Positions 21,378 through 31,131 of a stretch of DNA of 64,000 nt are shown piece by piece. The stretch's first letter is position 1; the number at the start of each line of letters is the position of its first letter. The notes beneath the pieces were generated by a model, which saw only the letters and a list, made by a program, of their open reading frames with translations, did no database searches and was not told the origin of the DNA. The translations under genes and the position numbers were made by a program. Location of the stretch: contig JAQBYB010000001.1 of NCBI GenBank assembly GCA_027624235.1, positions 1-64,000 of the forward strand, given 5' to 3'. Origin of the DNA: Pseudomonadota bacterium (lineage in GTDB: Bacteria; Pseudomonadota; Alphaproteobacteria; Rhodospirillales; Casp-alpha2).

Positions 21378-22141
21378 GTCGAAATAGCCAACGCCCCGGC
21401 GTCGCGGAGAACCGCCTCGGCCTCGGTCGTATAAGCGCCGTCCGGCATATGCAGGACAAGCCCCGACGCTGTTTTCTGATCCCCTTTCCCGCCCTTTGGC
21501 CCGCCCTTTCTGGCCTGGACGATGACCCGTTTCGCGTCGCCGTTCTTTTGTTTCTGCCACAGCGGGAAGATCACCACATCTCCGGCGCGTTTACGCAAGC
21601 CTTGGGCAACCTCATCGGCGCGGTCAAACCGATGGACAACGGTGATGGTGCCGCCGTCGCCAACCATGACCGACAGAAATTCCAGCCAGTCATCGAGCAG
21701 GGCGTCGCTTTCGACCGTCGCCGCCCGTTTTGCTTCGTCGGGGGACGGGTTGCCGTGCCCCGCCGCCAGGTAAGGCGGATTGGCCATGACATGGTCGAAG
21801 GCGCCGGGTTTGAGACTGTCCGGAGGGCTAAGCAGATCGCCTTCAAGGAATGACACCCGGTTGGAAAGGCCGCTCTCCTCGGCGCCGCGGCGGGCCAGGG
21901 CGACCAGATCGGACTGCGCCTCCAGTCCGGTGATCCGAACGCCCGCCACCCGCGCCGCCAGCGCCAGGGCGGCGGCGCCGGTGCCTGCGCCAACGTCGAG
22001 AACCTTTTCACCAGCGCCAACGGGCACGGCGGCGGCCAACAGGATTGGATCAATAGCGGCACGGAACCCGCCCGGCGATTGGAAAATAGTCACCCGTCCG
22101 CCGAGTAGCCGGTCTTCGGTGGTATCAGGCAGGGCCGCCAT
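21374..22141 (-). CDS. TrmN6-like tRNA1(Val) adenine-N6 methyltransferase
   Basis: A 255-residue N6-adenine methyltransferase with SAM motif I VLDVGAGTGAAALAL around residue 47 and the catalytic NPPY (in HVMANPPYLAAGHGNPS, about residue 122). The family includes TrmN6, which makes m6A37 in tRNA1(Val); the exact substrate here is inferred. The C-terminal 25 residues are Lys/Gly-rich (KGGPKGGKGDQK) before a short conserved tail. The gene overlaps the DUF2007 gene by 17 bases. Confidence 0.8.
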   Translation of the reverse strand: MAALPDTTEDRLLGGRVTIFQSPGGFRAAIDPILLAAAVPVGAGEKVLDVGAGTGAAALALAARVAGVRITGLEAQSDLVALARRGAEESGLSNRVSFLEGDLLSPPDSLKPGAFDHVMANPPYLAAGHGNPSPDEAKRAATVESDALLDDWLEFLSVMVGDGGTITVVHRFDRADEVAQGLRKRAGDVVIFPLWQKQKNGDAKRVIVQARKGGPKGGKGDQKTASGLVLHMPDGAYTTEAEAVLRDAGALAIST

Positions 22142-22349
22142 TCTGAATTTCCTCGGCCTCGATCAGCAGCAGCTTGGCCCGGTTGAGGTCATCGCTTCCG
22201 ACCATGACACGGCGCTGGATGGCCGAAATGCTGCCTTCCATCACGCTGGCATGGGCATCCAGGACCACGGCCTCAATGTTCTCGCCGGCTAATTGGGCGG
22301 TCAGCCAGGATAAAAACACTGCATCGTTGGTGCGAACCAATTCTTCCAT
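22125..22349 (-). CDS. DUF2007 domain protein
   Basis: A 74-residue soluble protein with the DUF2007 pattern LVRTNDAVFLSWLTAQLAGE and RRVMVGSDDLNRAKLLL. These small proteins have a PII-like or ACT-like fold and are sometimes labelled signal-transducing, without proof. It is translationally coupled to the downstream methyltransferase gene through a 17-base overlap. Confidence 0.85.
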   Translation of the reverse strand: MEELVRTNDAVFLSWLTAQLAGENIEAVVLDAHASVMEGSISAIQRRVMVGSDDLNRAKLLLIEAEEIQNGGPA

Positions 22350-22457
22350 CGTAGCCTCCGGCCTTGCCCTAGGGCGTTCACGTTCCTAAAATTCATTATA
22401 ACAAACCCCATGCTCACCATGTCGGGCACAAGCGTCAAGCACCTGGGAGGATATCCA

Positions 22458-23474
22458 TTGGGCGTCGTCGTTAATCTGGACGGGAAACTTGGCCGCAAGC
22501 CATCGCTTGACCGGCTAAGCGAATTGGTCGCCGACGACATCAAGGCGGTGAATGCGCTGATCGTCCGCCATATGGACAGCCCGGTCGACATGATTCCGCA
22601 ATTGGCCGGCCACATCATCGCCGCCGGCGGCAAGCGGCTCAGGCCGATGCTGACCCTGGCGGCGGCGCGCATGTGCGGCTATCAGGGCAGCCGCCACTTG
22701 GGCCTGGCGGCGGCCGTGGAATTTATCCACACCGCGACCCTGCTGCACGACGATGTCGTCGACGAAAGCGATCTCCGGCGCGGGCTGGCGTCCGCCAATA
22801 CGGTTTGGGGCAACAAGGCCAGCGTCCTGGTCGGTGATTTCCTGTTCAGTCGTTCGTTCCAGTTGATGGTCGAAGACGGCTCCCTTGAGGTGTTGGATAT
22901 CCTGTCCAGTGCGTCGGCGGTGATTGCCGAGGGCGAGGTGATGCAGTTGATCACCACCAACGACACCGACACCGGCGAGACCGCCTATCTGGACGTCATC
23001 AAGGCCAAGACCGCTCAATTGTTCGCCGCCGCGTGCAAAATCGGCGCCGTCGTCGCCGAACGCCCAAAGGTCGAAGAAGACGCCCTCGATACCTACGGTA
23101 TGAACCTGGGGATCGCCTTCCAGATCATCGACGACGTGCTGGATTATTCGGCCAAACAGGCGACCTTGGGTAAAACCATCGGCGACGATTTCAAGGAAGG
23201 CAAGATCAGCCTGCCGGTGATTTTGGCGTTCCATCGTGGCAGCGACGACGACAGGACATTCTGGCGCCGCACCCTGGAAGACCTGGACCAGGCAGAAGGC
23301 GATCTGGACCACGCCATCCAACTGATGGAAAAACACGCGGCCTTAAAGGATTCAGTCGAACGCGCCCGCCATTACGGCGCCATGGCCAGGGACGCGTTGG
23401 GCATCTTCGCCGAAAGCCCGCAAAAAAAGGCCTTTATCGAACTCATCGATTTCTGTATCGAACGGGCGTATTGA
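22458..23474 (+). CDS. ispB: Polyprenyl (octa/deca) diphosphate synthase
   Basis: A trans-prenyltransferase making the long isoprenoid tail for ubiquinone. First aspartate-rich motif [12 protein letters not shown] and second motif IIDDVLDY are both complete. A TTG at 22458 is taken as the start because GGGAGG ends seven bases before it, giving 338 residues; ATGs at 22410 and 22419 are in frame but lack a ribosome site and add a non-conserved extension. The chain-length class (C40 or C50) cannot be told from sequence alone. Confidence 0.9.
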   Translation: MGVVVNLDGKLGRKPSLDRLSELVADDIKAVNALIVRHMDSPVDMIPQLAGHIIAAGGKRLRPMLTLAAARMCGYQGSRHLGLAAAVEFIHTATLLHDDVVDESDLRRGLASANTVWGNKASVLVGDFLFSRSFQLMVEDGSLEVLDILSSASAVIAEGEVMQLITTNDTDTGETAYLDVIKAKTAQLFAAACKIGAVVAERPKVEEDALDTYGMNLGIAFQIIDDVLDYSAKQATLGKTIGDDFKEGKISLPVILAFHRGSDDDRTFWRRTLEDLDQAEGDLDHAIQLMEKHAALKDSVERARHYGAMARDALGIFAESPQKKAFIELIDFCIERAY

Positions 23475-23561
23475 GCGTTCTTGCCCGGAACGCGCCTGGG
23501 CGCTATAACGCGCCAGCGGTTCACCGCCCAGCGGGCGCCGTTGACGATTTTTTTCGACTGT

Positions 23562-23638
<77 letters not shown>

Positions 23639-23648
23639 TTTTATATAA

Positions 23649-23683
23649 CCCCCGGTGAACCAAAATTCGCCGGGGGCTTTTTT
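23649..23683 (+). terminator. Rho-independent terminator after tRNA-Pro
   Basis: An 11-bp stem, CCCCCGGTGAA against TTCGCCGGGGG with one mismatch, is followed by CTTTTTT. It ends the tRNA-Pro transcript and also lies immediately past the stop of the convergent HAD gene, so it may serve both strands. Confidence 0.85.
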
Positions 23684-24480
23684 CATCCTTTCGCCGCGAT
23701 CAAGGCACGGGCGAGTTCGGCAAACCCTGCGCCGCCGGGGGCCTCGGTGACATAGGCGGGCTCGGCGGCGAGGCTAATTTCGACGTCGGCGATGTTGGCA
23801 ACACCGACCGCGTGGGGAAAGAAGTCGAACATCGGCACGTCGTTGGGTGAATCGCCGACGAAGACAAGCGTTTCCTTGTCGGCCTCCATGTCGATGCCGA
23901 AGCACTCATCCAGCATCCGCCCGGTCATCGACAGCTTGTCATAGTCGCCGAACCAGCCGTTGACGTGGATGGAACTGACCTTCGCCGTGGCCCCGGCGGC
24001 TTCGAAGATACCGACGATCCGCTGAATATCGTCCGCCGGCAAAGGCGCTACATCCTCGCAAAAATCAATGGCCAGGTCGGCTTCCCGATAGTGCTGATCG
24101 GACGCCACGGCGGTGCCGGGCACGGCTTTCAGGATTTCGCCCTTGAGGACATCAAGGCGGCGACGGTTGTCTGCCCGTTCCGCATCAGACGCCAGGAATC
24201 GTTTGGTGAAGGTCCGCGTATCATGGTCATAGCGGAAATAGAACGCGCCGTTTTCGCCGACGACGCCGTCCACCGGCCACATGCGGGCGATATGATCGCA
24301 CCAGCCGGCCGGCCGGCCGGTAATGGGAAATACCAGTAACCCCGCGTCCTGCAACGCTTCCAGGGCGACGTAGGCTTCCGCCGTCAAGTGGCCATCGGTG
24401 GTCAGGGTGTCGTCGATGTCGCACAATACCGCCTTGATGTTGCGCCGGGCGTCTTCGGTGAATTCCCTAAGAGGCAGCAT
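23683..24480 (-). CDS. HAD-IIB family phosphatase
   Basis: A 265-residue HAD hydrolase with nucleophile motif [11 protein letters not shown] (Asp near residue 21), ITGRP motif II and the C-terminal [12 protein letters not shown] motif IV, all intact. Class IIB members dephosphorylate sugar or polyol phosphates such as sucrose-6-phosphate or mannosyl-3-phosphoglycerate. Its start overlaps the glpD gene by 14 bases and it is the last gene of the phnDCEE-glpD operon, suggesting a phosphate ester derived from the imported compound; this is inference. Confidence 0.85.
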   Translation of the reverse strand: MLPLREFTEDARRNIKAVLCDIDDTLTTDGHLTAEAYVALEALQDAGLLVFPITGRPAGWCDHIARMWPVDGVVGENGAFYFRYDHDTRTFTKRFLASDAERADNRRRLDVLKGEILKAVPGTAVASDQHYREADLAIDFCEDVAPLPADDIQRIVGIFEAAGATAKVSSIHVNGWFGDYDKLSMTGRMLDECFGIDMEADKETLVFVGDSPNDVPMFDFFPHAVGVANIADVEISLAAEPAYVTEAPGGAGFAELARALIAAKG

Positions 24481-25978
24481 GATTTTTCATCATATAGCGT
24501 TTAACGGCGGCGCGCTCGTCCCCGGTCATGTGCAGGCCCGTCTTGGTCCGCCGCCACAACACATCGTCCGCCGTTTCCGCCCATTCGTGGTCGATCAGAA
24601 AATCCACCTCGCGGGCGTAAAGTCCACCGCCGAAGTATTCGCCCAGGTCCTGCATCCCCATTGCCTCGCCAATCACATCCTCGACAAGGGTTCCATGCCG
24701 CCCGGCAAGGCCGCGAAGATACTCGGGATCAATCCCCGGATGGCGACCTATCAGCGTATGTATAAATCCTAAAAACCCGTCGGCGCCTAAATCCCCGCCC
24801 GGAAGGATGGAGGTCGCGGTCCAGGGAGTGCCCAGGCCGGGAAAATGGGGCTGTAATTTATCCAGCACCTGTTCGGCCAACCGGCGATAGGTGGTGATCT
24901 TGCCGCCAAACACGGAAACCGCGGGCGCCCCGCCTTTGGTGTCGACCTCAAGGGCGTAATCGCGAGTCACCGAAGAGGGGTCGCTGGCATCATCATCAAA
25001 CAACGGCCGCACGCCGGCAAAGGCCCAACGAATGGCCGACGCCTCGATCGGGGTGCGAAAATAACCGTTTACCGCCACCAACAGATAGGCTTTCTCATCT
25101 TCGTCGACCTCTGCCTTGGCGGGATCGCCTTGGAACGCGACCTCGGTGGTGCCGATCAGGGAAAAGCGTTCCTCGAAGGGAATGACGAAAACCACCCGGT
25201 GATCGGTATTTTGCAGGATATAGGCATGGTTGGCGTCATACAGCCTGGGGACGACGATGTGGCTTCCCTTGACCAGGCGCATGGTTTTTTTGGTGGCGAC
25301 GCCGACGACATCCTCGGCGACGGCCTTGGCCCACGGTCCGGCGGCGTTGACCAGGGCCTTGGCCTGTATGGTAAATTCCCGATCATCCCTTAAATCCTTC
25401 AGGCGGGCCAGCCAGCTGGCGCCGTGACGTTCCGCCCCGACAAGCCGCGTGCGGGTCATAATACGGGCACCATTGGCGGCGGCGGCCATGGCATTCAGGA
25501 CAACCAGCCTGGAATCGTCGACCTTGCAATCAAAATAGGAAAAGCCCCTGGCGATGCCCTCTTTCAGGACCGCGCCCGCGTCATCGCGTTCAAGATTGAC
25601 CCCGCTTGAGCCCGGCAGACTGTGACGGCGGGTAAGGTGGTCGTACAGGAACAGGCCCATCCTTATCATCCAGGCCGGACGTTGGGCGTTTTGATGCGGC
25701 AGCACGAACCGCAGCGGATGGACGATATGCCCGGCCTTGGTCATCAGGATTTCGCGTTCGCTGAGCGATTCCCGAACCAGGCGGAATTCATAATGTTCGA
25801 GGTAGCGGAGCCCGCCGTGGATTAATTTGGAGCTGGCCGAGGAGGTCGCGCTGGCCAAATCGTCCTGTTCTGAAAGCGCCACCGTCAGCCCCCGGCCGGC
25901 AGCGTCACACGCGATCCCGGCACCGTTGATACCGCCGCCAATGACCAAAAGATCGACATTATCTTCGGCGTTGGACAT
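24467..25978 (-). CDS. glpD: FAD-dependent glycerol-3-phosphate dehydrogenase
   Basis: GlpD oxidises sn-glycerol 3-phosphate to dihydroxyacetone phosphate and passes electrons to quinone at the inner membrane. The 503-residue product has the FAD-binding LLVIGGGINGAGIACDAAGRG at the start, a RYLEHYEFRLVRE region and the C-terminal domain usual for the family. The ATG at 25978 was chosen; the upstream 35-residue in-frame extension is Arg-rich and lies over the operon junction. It lies 11 bp after phnE, placing it within the phosphonate-type transporter operon. No glpF, glpK or glpR is nearby. Confidence 0.92.
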   Translation of the reverse strand: MSNAEDNVDLLVIGGGINGAGIACDAAGRGLTVALSEQDDLASATSSASSKLIHGGLRYLEHYEFRLVRESLSEREILMTKAGHIVHPLRFVLPHQNAQRPAWMIRMGLFLYDHLTRRHSLPGSSGVNLERDDAGAVLKEGIARGFSYFDCKVDDSRLVVLNAMAAAANGARIMTRTRLVGAERHGASWLARLKDLRDDREFTIQAKALVNAAGPWAKAVAEDVVGVATKKTMRLVKGSHIVVPRLYDANHAYILQNTDHRVVFVIPFEERFSLIGTTEVAFQGDPAKAEVDEDEKAYLLVAVNGYFRTPIEASAIRWAFAGVRPLFDDDASDPSSVTRDYALEVDTKGGAPAVSVFGGKITTYRRLAEQVLDKLQPHFPGLGTPWTATSILPGGDLGADGFLGFIHTLIGRHPGIDPEYLRGLAGRHGTLVEDVIGEAMGMQDLGEYFGGGLYAREVDFLIDHEWAETADDVLWRRTKTGLHMTGDERAAVKRYMMKNHAAS

Positions 25979-25989
25979 GCCCCTTACCG

Positions 25990-26802
25990 TCAGGTGATCC
26001 GCTGGCGCGCGGTGGCGGAAACGAATTCGCTGATGACCACTACGCCGAGGATGGCAAAAAGCATTACCGCGACTTCCGGCCACAGGAACAGGTTGATGGA
26101 AGAATAAAGCTCGATGCCGATACCGCCGGCGCCGACAAACCCGAGTACCGTCGACTCCCGGATGTTGATATCCCAGCGGTAGATGGTGGTGCCTAAAATC
26201 ACCGGCAGCACCTGCGGCAGGACGCCGATCAACAGGACCTGCAAGCGTGATGCCCCGGTGGCTTCAATGGCCTCCACGGCACCCTCGTCGACTTCTTCGA
26301 TGGCCTCGGCGATCAGCTTGCCCATGAAGCCGATGGACCGGAAGGTGATCGCCCAAATCCCGGCCATGGCGCCGGGGCCGAAGATGGCGACGAAGATCAA
26401 CGCCCACACCACCGTGTTGATGGACCGGGACGACACCAGAATAAAACGACCGATGAACCAGGTTGCCCAGTTTGGCGTGGTGTTGCGGGCCGACAAAAAC
26501 GCCAGCGGAATGGAAATGACGAAGGTCACGATGGAGCCCAGCGTCGCAATGTGGATGGTTTCCAGCAACGGGGCTAGGATTTTGCCGGTATGCCCCCAAT
26601 CCGGCGGAAACATGCGGGTCAGCAGGTCACCGGCCTGGATGTGGGCATCAAGGAAGTATACCCAGGTGATATCCAGATTACGAAGCGACCAGACGGCGAC
26701 GAATATAACAATCACGAACCAAAAAAAGCGGACCGCGGATTCAAGGGGACTGAACCGCCGCCAGATATCAGGATAGGTCTTGGCGTGGCCGGTGGCGATC
26801 AT
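25990..26802 (-). CDS. phnE: Phosphonate-type ABC transporter permease PhnE (2)
   Basis: A 270-residue inner-membrane permease with five to six transmembrane helices and the EAA-type loop EEVDEGAVEAIEATGAS that docks to the ATPase. It ends in the conserved FVGAGGIGIELYSSIN region. It overlaps the preceding permease gene by four bases. Together the two permeases form the heterodimeric channel of the importer. Confidence 0.9.
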   Translation of the reverse strand: MIATGHAKTYPDIWRRFSPLESAVRFFWFVIVIFVAVWSLRNLDITWVYFLDAHIQAGDLLTRMFPPDWGHTGKILAPLLETIHIATLGSIVTFVISIPLAFLSARNTTPNWATWFIGRFILVSSRSINTVVWALIFVAIFGPGAMAGIWAITFRSIGFMGKLIAEAIEEVDEGAVEAIEATGASRLQVLLIGVLPQVLPVILGTTIYRWDINIRESTVLGFVGAGGIGIELYSSINLFLWPEVAVMLFAILGVVVISEFVSATARQRIT

Positions 26803-27617
26803 CTGAGCCGGCTCCGGATCCAGGTCGAAAATATCTCGCCGATAAACACCAGGGCGATGATGGTGAGCAGGATGGCCAGCGAAAAATCATAATCATAGCG
26901 CTTGAACGTCGCCGACAGGGTCATGCCGATGCCGCCGGCGCCGACGATGCCGACCACCGTGGAATGGCGGATATTGGCATCCAGGCGGTAGATGCAAACA
27001 CCCAGATAACGCGGCAGAATTTGCGGTTGGACAGCATAGACCAGGAGCTTTGTGAAACTGGCGCCGGTCGCCTTGATGGCCTCGATCTGGCCCATATTCA
27101 TGTTTTCGACATCTTCGGCGATCATCTTCGAAATAAAACTGACCGAAGCGACGATCAGCGTCAGCAACCCCGCCAGCGGCCCGAAACCGACGATCTTGAC
27201 GAAAAAGATGGCAATGATGACCTCATGGAAGGTGCGACTGAGAACGATGATCCCGCGGGCAGCCAGATAAATCGGTTTGGGGGCAAGGTTTGTCGCCGCC
27301 GCCAGGCCAATGGGGATGGCCACAATCATGCCGATGAAGCTGGCAGCAAACGCCATTTGCAGGCTTTCTATGATGCCGCGGATCAATAATTCCGAGCGGC
27401 TGAAATCAGGCGGGAACATCCGCGCCAGCATATCTCCAGCCCGGGGCAGACCACGGGCGGCGCGCGCCCAATCGATATCGAGGGAACCTGTCGACCAGAA
27501 CAGGTAAAAGCCTACCGCCAGCCAAAACCCGTAACGCAATGCAGGATTGGTGAGAAAGACCGGCGGGTTCTTCCAAACTCTAGGATAGGCCACCGGCGTT
27601 GTTGCAGGGGGGCTCAT
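26799..27617 (-). CDS. phnE: Phosphonate-type ABC transporter permease PhnE (1)
   Basis: A 272-residue paralogue of the next gene, with the coupling loop [19 protein letters not shown] and the C-terminal [12 protein letters not shown] motif. Both ends overlap neighbours by four bases, showing tight translational coupling from phnC through both permeases. Two separate PhnE genes are common in phosphonate importers. Confidence 0.9.
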   Translation of the reverse strand: MSPPATTPVAYPRVWKNPPVFLTNPALRYGFWLAVGFYLFWSTGSLDIDWARAARGLPRAGDMLARMFPPDFSRSELLIRGIIESLQMAFAASFIGMIVAIPIGLAAATNLAPKPIYLAARGIIVLSRTFHEVIIAIFFVKIVGFGPLAGLLTLIVASVSFISKMIAEDVENMNMGQIEAIKATGASFTKLLVYAVQPQILPRYLGVCIYRLDANIRHSTVVGIVGAGGIGMTLSATFKRYDYDFSLAILLTIIALVFIGEIFSTWIRSRLR

Positions 27618-28468
27618 TCGGCGATGACTGCCCGACCGATGATACCAGCTATGTTCAAAGTACTCTTGCCAGTGTTATCGTTGTCATCGTCATCATCGTC
27701 GCCCTTACGGATGGTGGCGTTCCAATCCTCCTCGCCGTAAATATCGTTGAGCACGTCAGGCGTCAGCCCGTCCGGGGCACCATCAAAAACCATCCGGCCA
27801 TCCTTGAGCGCGATGACCCGGTCGGAACTGGCCTGGGCCAGGGCGACATCGTGGATATTGACCAGCGCCGGGGTGTCGCGTTCGTGCGCCAATTCAACAA
27901 TCAGGCGCATGATTTGGCGGGACGTCTTGGGGTCCAGGCTGGCCGTCGGCTCGTCGACCAACAGCAGATCCGGTTTCTGCATCAACGCCCGGGCAATGCC
28001 GACGCGCTGACGCTGGCCACCCGAAAGGGCGTCGGCGCGGGTATCGTGGCGGCCTTCGAGTCCGACCCGGTCGAGCAGCTCGAACGCGGCGGCAACGTCG
28101 TCAGCGGGATAGTTGCGCCGGAACGCCTGCCAAAAGCTGACGGCGCCGAGACGGCCGGACAAAACGTTTTCCATCACCGTCAAGCGTTCAACCAGATTGT
28201 ATTCCTGAAAAATCATGCCGATGCGGCTTCTGGCACCGCGCAAGGCCCGCCGGTTGAGGGAAGTGAGTTCCTGTCCGCCCAGTTTGATCGAGCCGGATGT
28301 CGGTTCCACCAGCCGGTTGATGCAGCGGATCAACGTCGACTTGCCTGCCCCCGACGACCCGATCACGGCAACCACCTGGGGCTCCGACACGGTCAAGCTG
28401 ACACCGTCCAGCGCCCTCAGACCGCCCGGGTATTCCTTAATCAGATCGGTAATTTCGAGCATCGCCAT
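27614..28468 (-). CDS. phnC: Phosphonate-type ABC transporter ATP-binding protein
   Basis: A 284-residue ABC ATPase: Walker [12 protein letters not shown] near residue 37, signature [15 protein letters not shown], Walker [13 protein letters not shown] and the switch His are present. The family normally ends near residue 250-265; here an extra tail of about 35 residues contains a run of Asp ([10 protein letters not shown]) and then a hydrophobic end. The gene follows phnD after a gap of 83 bases that holds a strong hairpin. Confidence 0.92.
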   Translation of the reverse strand: MAMLEITDLIKEYPGGLRALDGVSLTVSEPQVVAVIGSSGAGKSTLIRCINRLVEPTSGSIKLGGQELTSLNRRALRGARSRIGMIFQEYNLVERLTVMENVLSGRLGAVSFWQAFRRNYPADDVAAAFELLDRVGLEGRHDTRADALSGGQRQRVGIARALMQKPDLLLVDEPTASLDPKTSRQIMRLIVELAHERDTPALVNIHDVALAQASSDRVIALKDGRMVFDGAPDGLTPDVLNDIYGEEDWNATIRKGDDDDDDNDNTGKSTLNIAGIIGRAVIAE

Positions 28469-28491
28469 TCAAGCCCCTCCCACGGAGACAA

Positions 28492-28523
28492 CCCGCCGCC
28501 GCCCCAATTGGGACAGCGGCGGG
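28492..28523 (-). promoter_or_regulatory. Intercistronic hairpin between phnD and phnC
   Basis: An eight-bp GC stem (CCCGCCGC with GCGGCGGG) encloses a further palindrome CCCAATTGGG. No T-run follows, so partial termination or protection of the phnD 3' end, raising binding-protein level over the other subunits, is the likely role (inference). Confidence 0.5.
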
Positions 28524-28551
28524 CCAAAGGGTTTGAGATTTATGATCGGCC

Positions 28552-29613
28552 TTATTTTTTCTTTATCTTCATCCTCTTTTTCGCCGCCTTTTCCGCCGCT
28601 TTCTTGTCCTCCGCCATGAGGGCGTCCTGGCTATAGACGACACCGTTGGTCTTCTGGATGGTGCGGATATCGGACCAGTGCTCCTTGTAGGTAATGGGGA
28701 TAAACATGTCGGCCTGCTTGCCGAATTCTTTCGCCAGCATAGTGCCCTTCCAATTGAAGCTGAGGAAGGCATCCTTGATCTTTGCTTGCAGGTCCGGGGT
28801 CAGATTGTGGGCATAGCCATAGGAGGTGGTCGGGAAAAACTTGGATTCCCAAATGATGTTCAGGTCCTTCTTGTTGACGACGCCCTTGTCATGCATGCGG
28901 TCCAAGACGCTCGACGCCACCGGCGCCGCGTCATAGTCCTTGTTGGCGACACCCATGATGGAGTTGTCGTGCTTGCCCGAATAGGTGACCTTGTAGTCCT
29001 TGTCCGGCACGATCCCCATGGACTTGAACAACGCCCGCGGCGCCTGGTTGCCGGAATTGGACGATGGCGTCACGTGGGCGACCTTACGGTCCTTGAGGTC
29101 GGACACCTTCTTGATATTGGAGGATTTGTGGGTGATCAGCTGCAGCTTATAGCCGAAGCGGCCATCGGCCTTGCCCATGATGGAGATCGGCACGTATCCG
29201 GCCAGATTGACGCCGAACACGGTCGGGCCGGTGGAAATGCCGGCCACATGCAGACGACCAGAGCGCAGGGCTTCGACCTGGGCGGCGTAGGAATCGGCAC
29301 CGTACCATTTGACCTTCTTGCCGGTCTTCTTCGACAGGTAGGTCATGAATTCGGTAAAGACGTTTTCATAGACGGACGGGTCTTCGACCGGCGTGTACGA
29401 GAAAACAAGAGTGTCGGGATCGAGCAATTTGCTCTTGTCTGTCGGCGTGTCGGCGACTAAGTCGCCGTTATCATCGCAAAAACGCTGATCCAGATCGCCA
29501 CGGTTCTTGCAAGCCGCGGAGGCTGGATTGAGGGCGCCGGCCACCAAGGCCAACGCAAAAACACCTGAGATGCCGGCAAGCATCTGTCGGCGGAATAAAG
29601 GTAATGAAAACAT
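28552..29613 (-). CDS. phnD: Phosphonate-type ABC transporter substrate-binding protein
   Basis: A 353-residue periplasmic binding protein with a signal peptide (about residues 1-33) and the PhnD fold signature, including VFSYTPVEDPSVYENVF, the ligand-site stretch GADSYAAQVEALRSGRLHVAG and VTPSSNSGNQAPRALF. Such proteins bind phosphonates, phosphite or phosphate esters. The last 20 residues are an unusual Lys/Ala-rich tail (KKAAEKAAKKRMKIKKK). It heads the operon, with about 190 bp before the divergent TRAP-like gene. Ligand not determinable by sequence. Confidence 0.9.
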   Translation of the reverse strand: MFSLPLFRRQMLAGISGVFALALVAGALNPASAACKNRGDLDQRFCDDNGDLVADTPTDKSKLLDPDTLVFSYTPVEDPSVYENVFTEFMTYLSKKTGKKVKWYGADSYAAQVEALRSGRLHVAGISTGPTVFGVNLAGYVPISIMGKADGRFGYKLQLITHKSSNIKKVSDLKDRKVAHVTPSSNSGNQAPRALFKSMGIVPDKDYKVTYSGKHDNSIMGVANKDYDAAPVASSVLDRMHDKGVVNKKDLNIIWESKFFPTTSYGYAHNLTPDLQAKIKDAFLSFNWKGTMLAKEFGKQADMFIPITYKEHWSDIRTIQKTNGVVYSQDALMAEDKKAAEKAAKKRMKIKKK

Positions 29614-29808
29614 GGTTATTCTCCCTGGAATTTTTCAGCATTCCCGATATGGGGCTGAAAATAGTTTTTAGACTGAGATATTGCCCCCCTCCTGGCCTGA
29701 TTGCAATGAGTTACAGGCGCCCAAAGAAACAAACTTAACCGCCCCCGAACAACCGGCTTGACTGACGGCAAGCCGAAACTCACCCTAGGCGGAAATAATC
29801 AGGGGGAT

Positions 29809-31122
29809 ATGGTGCGCAACACCATAATCGGCATTGTTATCGGTATCGTGATCGGCGTCGTCGTTGGGGCGACCGTCGTCGCCCCACGGCTGAAACCGGT
29901 GGATGGGCGGATCGCCGCCGTCCCTATTCTGTCCGTCGAACAACCTAAAATCAGGCCCACCGTCGAAATCGCGCTGGCTCCAATCGAAAAGCCGGATGGC
30001 AAAGACGATCCCACCACCAAGGCCGCTGAAAAGCCAGGCGACACCAAGCCACCCGAGACCGAAAACGCCATCCCCCTTCCCGTCAAGCCGGAACCGGTGC
30101 GGCCACCCGTTATTCCACCCCATGACCATCCAGCACCGCCGCCGCCCGCTGAACCCAACGCCGTCCACTGGAAAATGGGCAGCGCCTATGCCAGTACCTT
30201 GCCGCAATTGGGCTCCCTGGCGAAGAGGCTGGAACGGGATATCTGGAGGGTTTCCAACGGCATGCTGGAAATCAAGTTCTTCGAGCCGGGCGCCCTGGTG
30301 CCGCCGTTGGAAATGTTCGACGCCGTGCGCGCCGGGGTCATCGACGCGGCTTTTTCCTCGCCCGGTTTCTGGGGCAACAAAATTCCAGCCCTGCAATTGT
30401 TCGCCGCCATTCCTTTTGGGCCATCGGCAAAGGAATTTCTGGCCTGGATTTACTTCGGCGGCGGCCAGAAAATGTTCAACGAAATTTACAAAGCCAATGG
30501 CATCCACAGCATCTTTTGCGGGTTGATCGCACCCGAAGCCGCCGGTTGGTTCCGCAACCGCATCCGCACCGTCGAGGAGTTTAAAGGGCTGAGGATGCGG
30601 TTTTTCGGCCTCGGCGCCAAGGTCATGAATAAACTTGGTGTTGTCACCACCCGATTGACCGCTGGCGATATTTTTGTCGCATTCGAGAGCGGTGACATCG
30701 ACGCCGCCGAATTTTCAATGCCGGCGATCGACCTGAAGCTGGGGCTTCACCGCATGATAAAAAACTATTATTTCCCCGGCTGGCATCAGCCCTCGACGCT
30801 GTTCGAATTGATGATCAACCTGAAAAAGTGGGAGGCGCTGTCGGCCTCGTCTAAAGCCCAGATCGAGGCCGTCTGCGGCGACAACATCCGCTACGGGTTG
30901 GCGGAAGGCGAAGCGTCGCAATTTCAGGCGTTAAAGGCCCTTCAATCCCAAGGCGTCGTTATCCGCCGTTGGCCGGGAGAAATTCTCGATGCCCTAAAGG
31001 CGGCATGGGTCCAAGTCGCCAAGGAGGAATCCAAAGCGGACAAGGACTTCAACCGGGTCTGGAAATCGTTAAGCGACTTTCGCGATACCTACACGATCTG
31101 GCGGGAGTTGAATCAGCCTTAG
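29809..31122 (+). CDS. Membrane-tethered TRAP (DctP-type) substrate-binding protein
   Basis: A 437-residue protein: an N-terminal hydrophobic helix rich in Gly, Ile and Val (IGIVIGIVIGVVVG), a Pro/Lys/Glu-rich linker of about 85 residues (PPVIPPHDHPAPPPPAE), then a DctP domain with the ligand-site arginine region KGLRMRFFGLGAKVMNKLG and FESGDIDAAEFSMP. Normal DctP proteins are free in the periplasm, cleaved from a signal peptide; here no clear cleavage site is seen, so a tethered form is inferred. No DctQ/DctM lies next to it. The ATG at 29809 follows CAGGGGG; an in-frame TTG 51 bases upstream lacks a ribosome site. Confidence 0.8.
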   Translation: MVRNTIIGIVIGIVIGVVVGATVVAPRLKPVDGRIAAVPILSVEQPKIRPTVEIALAPIEKPDGKDDPTTKAAEKPGDTKPPETENAIPLPVKPEPVRPPVIPPHDHPAPPPPAEPNAVHWKMGSAYASTLPQLGSLAKRLERDIWRVSNGMLEIKFFEPGALVPPLEMFDAVRAGVIDAAFSSPGFWGNKIPALQLFAAIPFGPSAKEFLAWIYFGGGQKMFNEIYKANGIHSIFCGLIAPEAAGWFRNRIRTVEEFKGLRMRFFGLGAKVMNKLGVVTTRLTAGDIFVAFESGDIDAAEFSMPAIDLKLGLHRMIKNYYFPGWHQPSTLFELMINLKKWEALSASSKAQIEAVCGDNIRYGLAEGEASQFQALKALQSQGVVIRRWPGEILDALKAAWVQVAKEESKADKDFNRVWKSLSDFRDTYTIWRELNQP

Positions 31123-31131
31123 GCGGCGGCC

